From a bacterium (GTDB taxonomy: Bacteria > Chloroflexota > Dormibacteria > Aeolococcales > Bog-877): DNA of 48,368 bases. Positions 46,950-48,368 of this stretch are shown here, one piece after another. A program made the position numbers and the translations under genes. Below the pieces are notes generated by a model, which saw only the letters and a list, made by a program, of their open reading frames with translations, had not been told where the DNA came from and searched no databases. Position 1 is the first letter of the stretch. The number at the start of each line of letters is the position of its first letter. The stretch is taken from contig JAJYPP010000021.1 of assembly GCA_021795235.1 (NCBI GenBank), positions 1-48,368 on the forward strand. The letters are read 5' to 3'.

Positions 46950-48285
46950 GTCGAGTATAGCCTGGGGAAGCCGCTGCCGGATGGTGTGGCGGAGCGGCTG
47001 GAGGCTGTTGCCGCAGGTGGACTGGCGGTGTTCGCCTCCAGGATGCGGGAGGGGCCGTTGGCCGCTTCAGCGGCGGCCGGTCTGGAAGGGATGAAAGAGC
47101 TGATAGAGGTGGAGGTCGCGCATGTGGTGGGGGCTAAGGACCGCCACGAGAAGGAAGCCAGAACGGCATACCGGCATGGCCGTGAAATGGGAGCTGTGGT
47201 GCTGGAAGCCCGGAAGATCCCAGTGCAGCACCCCAGGGGCGCACCCGGAGCGGACAGGAGGTGGCGCTGAGCGTCTATCGCACCTTCTCCGAGATGGACC
47301 TGCTGAGCGAACAGACAGTGGCCAGGACGCCGGCGGGGCTGTCCACCCGGTACTACCGGGTGGGGCTGGAGCCGGTGGGGACCGAGGTGGAAGACACCGC
47401 CAACTCCACCTCAAGGTCGGCGGTCTCCCATCGGTTCGTGGCCGCTCCTTAGGCCCGGCTCGATGCCTTCCGCTCCCGGGATCTGTCCGGGGAGCGGTTC
47501 TTGGTGGTGTTCGCGGATGGCTTCGACTTTGTGGGGCAGACCAGGGTGGGAGCGCTGGGGGTGACCGCCGAGGGCATCAAGGTGCCGTTGGGGGTGGTCC
47601 AAGGGTTGACCGAGAACGCCGAGGTGGTGCGGGGACTTATGTGTGACCTGCGAGATCGAGGGCTGAACCCCCAAGAGGGGCTCCTCTTCGTGCTGGATGG
47701 GGGCAAGGCGCTCTCCCGTGCGGTCAAGGATGTGTTCGGAAACCGAGCGGTGATCCAGTGCTGCCGAGTCCACAAGCAGAGAAACGTCAGCGACCATCTG
47801 CCCGAGTCGGAGCGGGGATGGGCTAAGGCGCAGATGCGGCGGGCTTGGAGGAACCCTGACGCGGATCAGGGCATAGCCGAGCTTCGAGGCCTGGCTACCA
47901 GGCTGGAGAAGGTCACCCCGGACGCTGCCGGGAGTCTGCGAGAAGGGCTGGAGGAGACGTTCACGGTCACCCGGCTGGGGTTGAGGGTCCCCTGCTGAAG
48001 TCACTGGACAGCACCAACTGCGTGGAGTCGATGGTGGACATTGTCCGCTGGCGCTGCCGCAATGTGAAGCACTGGCATCCAGGAGGCGTGCGCCTACGTT
48101 GGGCAGTTGCGGGGATGCTCTCCGCGGAGCGCCAGTTCCATCGGCTCAATGGCTATCGGCAGCTGTCCCAGTTAAGCGCCAGTCTGGCCAAGCTGACCGG
48201 CGCAGACCAATCCGAGCTCGCCGCCACCGACCGACGCCAGGCTCCAGGACTCCTGACACGGGGGCATAAGCCCGGCAGGAATTGA
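46950..48285 (+). pseudogene. IS256-family (Mutator) transposase, inactivated
   Basis: Four pieces together span a nearly full Mutator-type transposase. Frame one (about 46950-47270) has the N-terminal helical part ending ARKIPVQHPRG. Near 47232 the coding frame shifts to VALSVYRTFSEMDLLSEQTV and STRYYRVGLEPVG. In-frame TAG 47450-47452 interrupts it; the catalytic domain then resumes with VVFADGFDFVGQTRVGALGV (first Asp), LFVLDGGKALSRAVKDVFG (second Asp), RVHKQRNVSDHLPE and SLREGLEETFTVTRLGL (Glu). A third lesion near 47985 shifts to LLKSLDSTNCVESMVDIVRW. DDE residues survive but three lesions make it dead. Confidence 0.85.
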
Positions 48286-48290
48286 AGTGA
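46950..48290 (+). mobile_element. Remnant insertion sequence, IS256 family
   Basis: Extent is set by the transposase remnant. Terminal inverted repeats and target duplication could not be identified by eye, so the true ends are uncertain. Confidence 0.6.
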
Positions 48291-48297
48291 GGTGGGC

Positions 48298-48326
48298 TTG
48301 CATTTGTACTCAGGGCAGGCTATAAT
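48298..48326 (+). promoter_or_regulatory. Near-consensus sigma-70 promoter
   Basis: TTGCAT (48298-48303), a 17-nt spacer and TATAAT (48321-48326). It is the best -35/-10 pair in the window. Predicted start near 48333. It lies 13 bp after the transposase remnant and drives the partial gene at 48363, with a leader of about 30 nt containing GGGAG. Confidence 0.75.
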
Positions 48327-48362
48327 TAGTAGTGCTTATTGGATAGCCTGGGAGCCCGCACC

Positions 48363-48368
48363 ATGCCC
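48363..48368 (+). CDS. Start of a gene cut by the window edge
   Basis: ATG CCC at the extreme end, preceded by GGGAG 8 nt upstream and by the TATAAT promoter. Only two codons are visible, so the product cannot be named. Confidence 0.4.

Overview
The window is a G+C-rich chromosomal segment of a probably monoderm bacterium. It starts many genes on GTG or TTG and packs them into operons with 1-11 bp overlaps. The combination of a complete F-type ATP synthase operon, a DUF929 thioredoxin-like protein beside a VKOR, a Tad/Flp pilus locus with no secretin gene, and many polytopic GT-C/GT87-like proteins fits the deep Terrabacteria (Dormibacterota, Chloroflexota or Actinomycetota). Dormibacterota/Chloroflexota is my best guess, but it rests on family recognition only. 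Several genes have a TANNNT-type -10 box ending 6-9 nt before the start codon, which suggests leaderless transcription is common here. I used this to choose some starts.

Layout. 1-950: a possible transposase tail, a zinc-ribbon micro-ORF, and an Xre/MbcA-type antitoxin with a C-terminally truncated RES toxin. 1053-8083: atpZ-atpI-atpB-E-F-H-A-G-D-C. 8158-11215: a WecG/TagA-type glycosyltransferase, a dolichyl-phosphate-glucose-synthase-like GT2 and a GT-C-like membrane protein. 11254-12791: DUF929 and VKOR, an oxidative folding pair. 12810-14706: a pRiA4b ORF-3-like protein, a decayed VapBC and an intact-looking Phd/PIN pair. 15173-18399: a GT87-like protein, small membrane ORFs, a membrane-anchored trypsin-like protease, a partial duplication and a frameshifted DUF6788 remnant. 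18436-20034 (minus): a second GT-C-like protein, paralogous to the one at 9692.

20172-34987 is the most coherent accessory block. A soluble DegS-like histidine kinase precedes Flp pilin, CpaB, a CpaE/TadZ with an intact receiver domain, TadA/CpaF, TadB, TadC, a DUF192 protein, a second CpaF, a secreted CAP-domain protein, a MacB/LolCDE-like ABC transporter and a GT87-like protein. Most junctions are short or overlapping. A perfect 14-bp hairpin between flp and cpaB probably sets pilin apart from the assembly genes. No prepilin peptidase or TadE/F is present. secA follows at 35187-37886.

38113-46458 is a surface-glycan island with visibly lower G+C and more A/T-ending codons: a membrane glycosyltransferase, a polyprenyl-phosphate GT2, an NAD-dependent epimerase, a zinc-ribbon methyltransferase, a second membrane protein and a split transketolase. 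Its right edge has an inactivated IS256-family transposase (about 46950-48285) followed by a near-consensus sigma-70 promoter driving a gene that begins at 48363. I saw no rRNA, convincing tRNA or CRISPR array.
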